A stretch of 8,240 nucleotides of DNA from Methanosarcinales archaeon (GTDB taxonomy: Archaea; Halobacteriota; Methanosarcinia; Methanosarcinales; Methanogasteraceae), in contig JAUWHQ010000220.1 of the NCBI GenBank assembly GCA_030605805.1, forward strand, positions 1 to 8,240, in the 5' to 3' direction. This document shows, in pieces, positions 7,348 to 8,240 of the stretch. The translations under genes were made by a program, and so were the position numbers. Numbering within the stretch: position 1 is the first letter of the stretch; every line of letters begins with the position of its first letter. Under the pieces are notes generated by a model. That model was not told where the DNA came from. It saw only the letters and a program-made list of their open reading frames with translations, and did not search any database.

Positions 7348-7427
7348 GTCATATCTCCCGTATATCTTATCTCATACCGCATATCTCATCTCGCAGCTCA
7401 CATCTCCGGGCATGTCGTGAGTCAGAG
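7348..7427 (-). repeat. Purine-rich spacer with GAGAT repeats between binding-protein and ATPase genes
   Basis: The 80-base gap is wide for this operon. Read on the minus strand it holds several GAGAT(G/A) units and two imperfect tandem copies, AGATATGCGGTATGAGATA and AGATATACGGGAGATATG, just before the ATPase ATG. The second copy includes the Shine-Dalgarno. Nearer the binding-protein stop a weak CTCAC...GTGAG hairpin is possible. Such a spacer could lower expression of the ATPase and permease relative to the binding protein by RNA processing or altered translation, which is an inference. It may equally be drifting repeat sequence. Confidence 0.45.
7355..7359 (-). promoter_or_regulatory. Shine-Dalgarno of the ATPase gene
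   Basis: GGGAG on the minus strand is seven bases before the ATG at 7347. It supports that start and shows that this internal operon gene is translated from an SD site, unlike the first genes of transcripts in this window. Confidence 0.55.
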
Positions 7428-8240
7428 TCATGATGTCAGATGTCTGCCAAGCGTTTCAGAGACTGCGCGCATGTTTGCCACGCAGTGCTCTGCAAGCGGA
7501 TCAATGAGTACGACGGTGCCACCAATCTCCTCTGCGATGACGCGGGCGCTCTCAGGGTTGAACTGTGGTGATGCAAACACGACCGTGATGTTACCGGCTT
7601 TTGCGGTCTCGACCAGCCGCATAAGGTCTGACGCGCTCGGCTCCTTGCCTTCGACTTCGATTGGTATCTGTTCCAGCCCGTACTCTCTTGCAAAATAGCC
7701 CCACGCCGGATGAAACACCATGAATTTCCTGTTATCTATTCCGGAAAGGTTTTTCCTGATCTCCGCATCAAGATTGTCCAGATCCCTGAGATATGATTCC
7801 TTATTTTGGATATAATAATCCCTATTGTCAGGATCTATCTCGATCAGCGCATCTGCTATCTGTTCTACCTGCATCCTGACCAGTGCTGGCGAAAGCCAGA
7901 TATGCGGGTCGTTTCCGATGATTTCGATGCCTTCTGACGAGTCGACGATCTTCATATCCGGGTTGGCTGCGGCGATCTCGTCCATCCATGATTTCTCAAA
8001 CGGGATGTGCCCTATTCTGACATACAGTTCCGCATGGCTGAAATCTCTCAACTGACCCGGACCAGGCTCATAAGTGGCAGGGCTTGCCCCAGGCGGTATC
8101 ATAACCGTGACAGAGACCTTCTCTTTCCCGATGCTCTCTGCAAACTCCTTCTGAGGGAGTATGCTGACGACTATCAGTATCCGCTCATCCGACTGCTCTT
8201 CAGGGGTGATGCATCCTGTGGTCAGCGATGTTAGTAACAG
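7428..8240 (-). CDS. Metal-ion ABC transporter substrate-binding lipoprotein (ZnuA/TroA family), 5' end outside window
   Basis: The cluster 9-type extracellular metal-binding subunit. The frame stays open to the window edge, giving 270 residues, so the true start lies beyond. The visible protein begins LLLTSLTTGC, the end of a lipoprotein signal with lipid-attachment Cys10. It continues through a Thr/Glu-rich tether, then ILPQKEFAESIG and VTVMIPPGASPATYEP, the family's N-terminal core. Likely metal ligands are H113 (DPHIWLSP), H177 (MVFHPAWGY) and D247 (LIDPLAEH). The usual first ligand, the His of P-H-x-Y-E-P, is Ala55 here; H78 in RIGHIPFE may stand in. There is no long His-rich loop as in classical zinc ZnuA. 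The C-terminus ends normally. An internal Met at 8102 lies inside the conserved core and is not the start. It is first in the operon with the ATPase and permease. Confidence 0.93.
   Translation of the reverse strand: MLLTSLTTGCITPEEQSDERILIVVSILPQKEFAESIGKEKVSVTVMIPPGASPATYEPGPGQLRDFSHAELYVRIGHIPFEKSWMDEIAAANPDMKIVDSSEGIEIIGNDPHIWLSPALVRMQVEQIADALIEIDPDNRDYYIQNKESYLRDLDNLDAEIRKNLSGIDNRKFMVFHPAWGYFAREYGLEQIPIEVEGKEPSASDLMRLVETAKAGNITVVFASPQFNPESARVIAEEIGGTVVLIDPLAEHCVANMRAVSETLGRHLTS

Overview
The window is archaeal. It opens with the 3' part of a 16S rRNA gene that has archaeal signatures and the 3' end ATCACCTCCT. The protein genes agree: an archaeal-type topoisomerase IA, TATA-type promoters placed 23-30 bases from start codons, and an accessory domain resembling archaeal tungstate/molybdate transporter ATPases. 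The rRNA and proteins look most like the methanogen/methane- and alkane-oxidiser part of Euryarchaeota (Methanomicrobia, Methanosarcinia or Syntropharchaeia in the broad sense). That placement is by eye and is weak below class level.

Layout. Bases 1-558 are 16S rRNA, truncated at its 5' side by the window edge. Bases 559-703 are a spacer with no tRNA-Ala and no 23S; it holds a small hairpin and a strong TATA box. Bases 704-3268 (+) encode topoisomerase I with a duplicated zinc-ribbon region and a C-terminal helix-hairpin-helix. Bases 3265-3699 (-) encode a small secreted protein of unknown function. It is divergent, across a 90-base two-TATA promoter region, from a response regulator at 3790-4581 (+). 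Bases 4571-5707 (-) encode a class I aminotransferase. Bases 5761-8240 (-) are a metal-ion ABC transporter operon of the ZnuABC/MntABC kind: binding lipoprotein (5' end outside the window), ATPase, then permease.

How they work together. The transporter genes form one import system: a lipoprotein captures a divalent metal, a polytopic permease carries it and an ATPase powers it. The other genes look like separate transcription units. Convergent pairs overlap at their stop codons (4 and 11 bases), so there is no room for terminators between them. Genes at the start of a transcript seem leaderless or nearly so, while the two internal operon genes carry clear Shine-Dalgarno sequences matching the 16S tail seen here.

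The most unusual item is the response regulator. An intact CheY-like receiver is fused to a C-terminal TOBE/Mop-type domain like the regulatory end of archaeal tungstate/molybdate importer ATPases, suggesting a protein that joins phospho-signalling to oxyanion sensing. The second is the apparently unlinked 16S rRNA gene, followed directly by topA. I saw no mobile element, CRISPR array or defence island.
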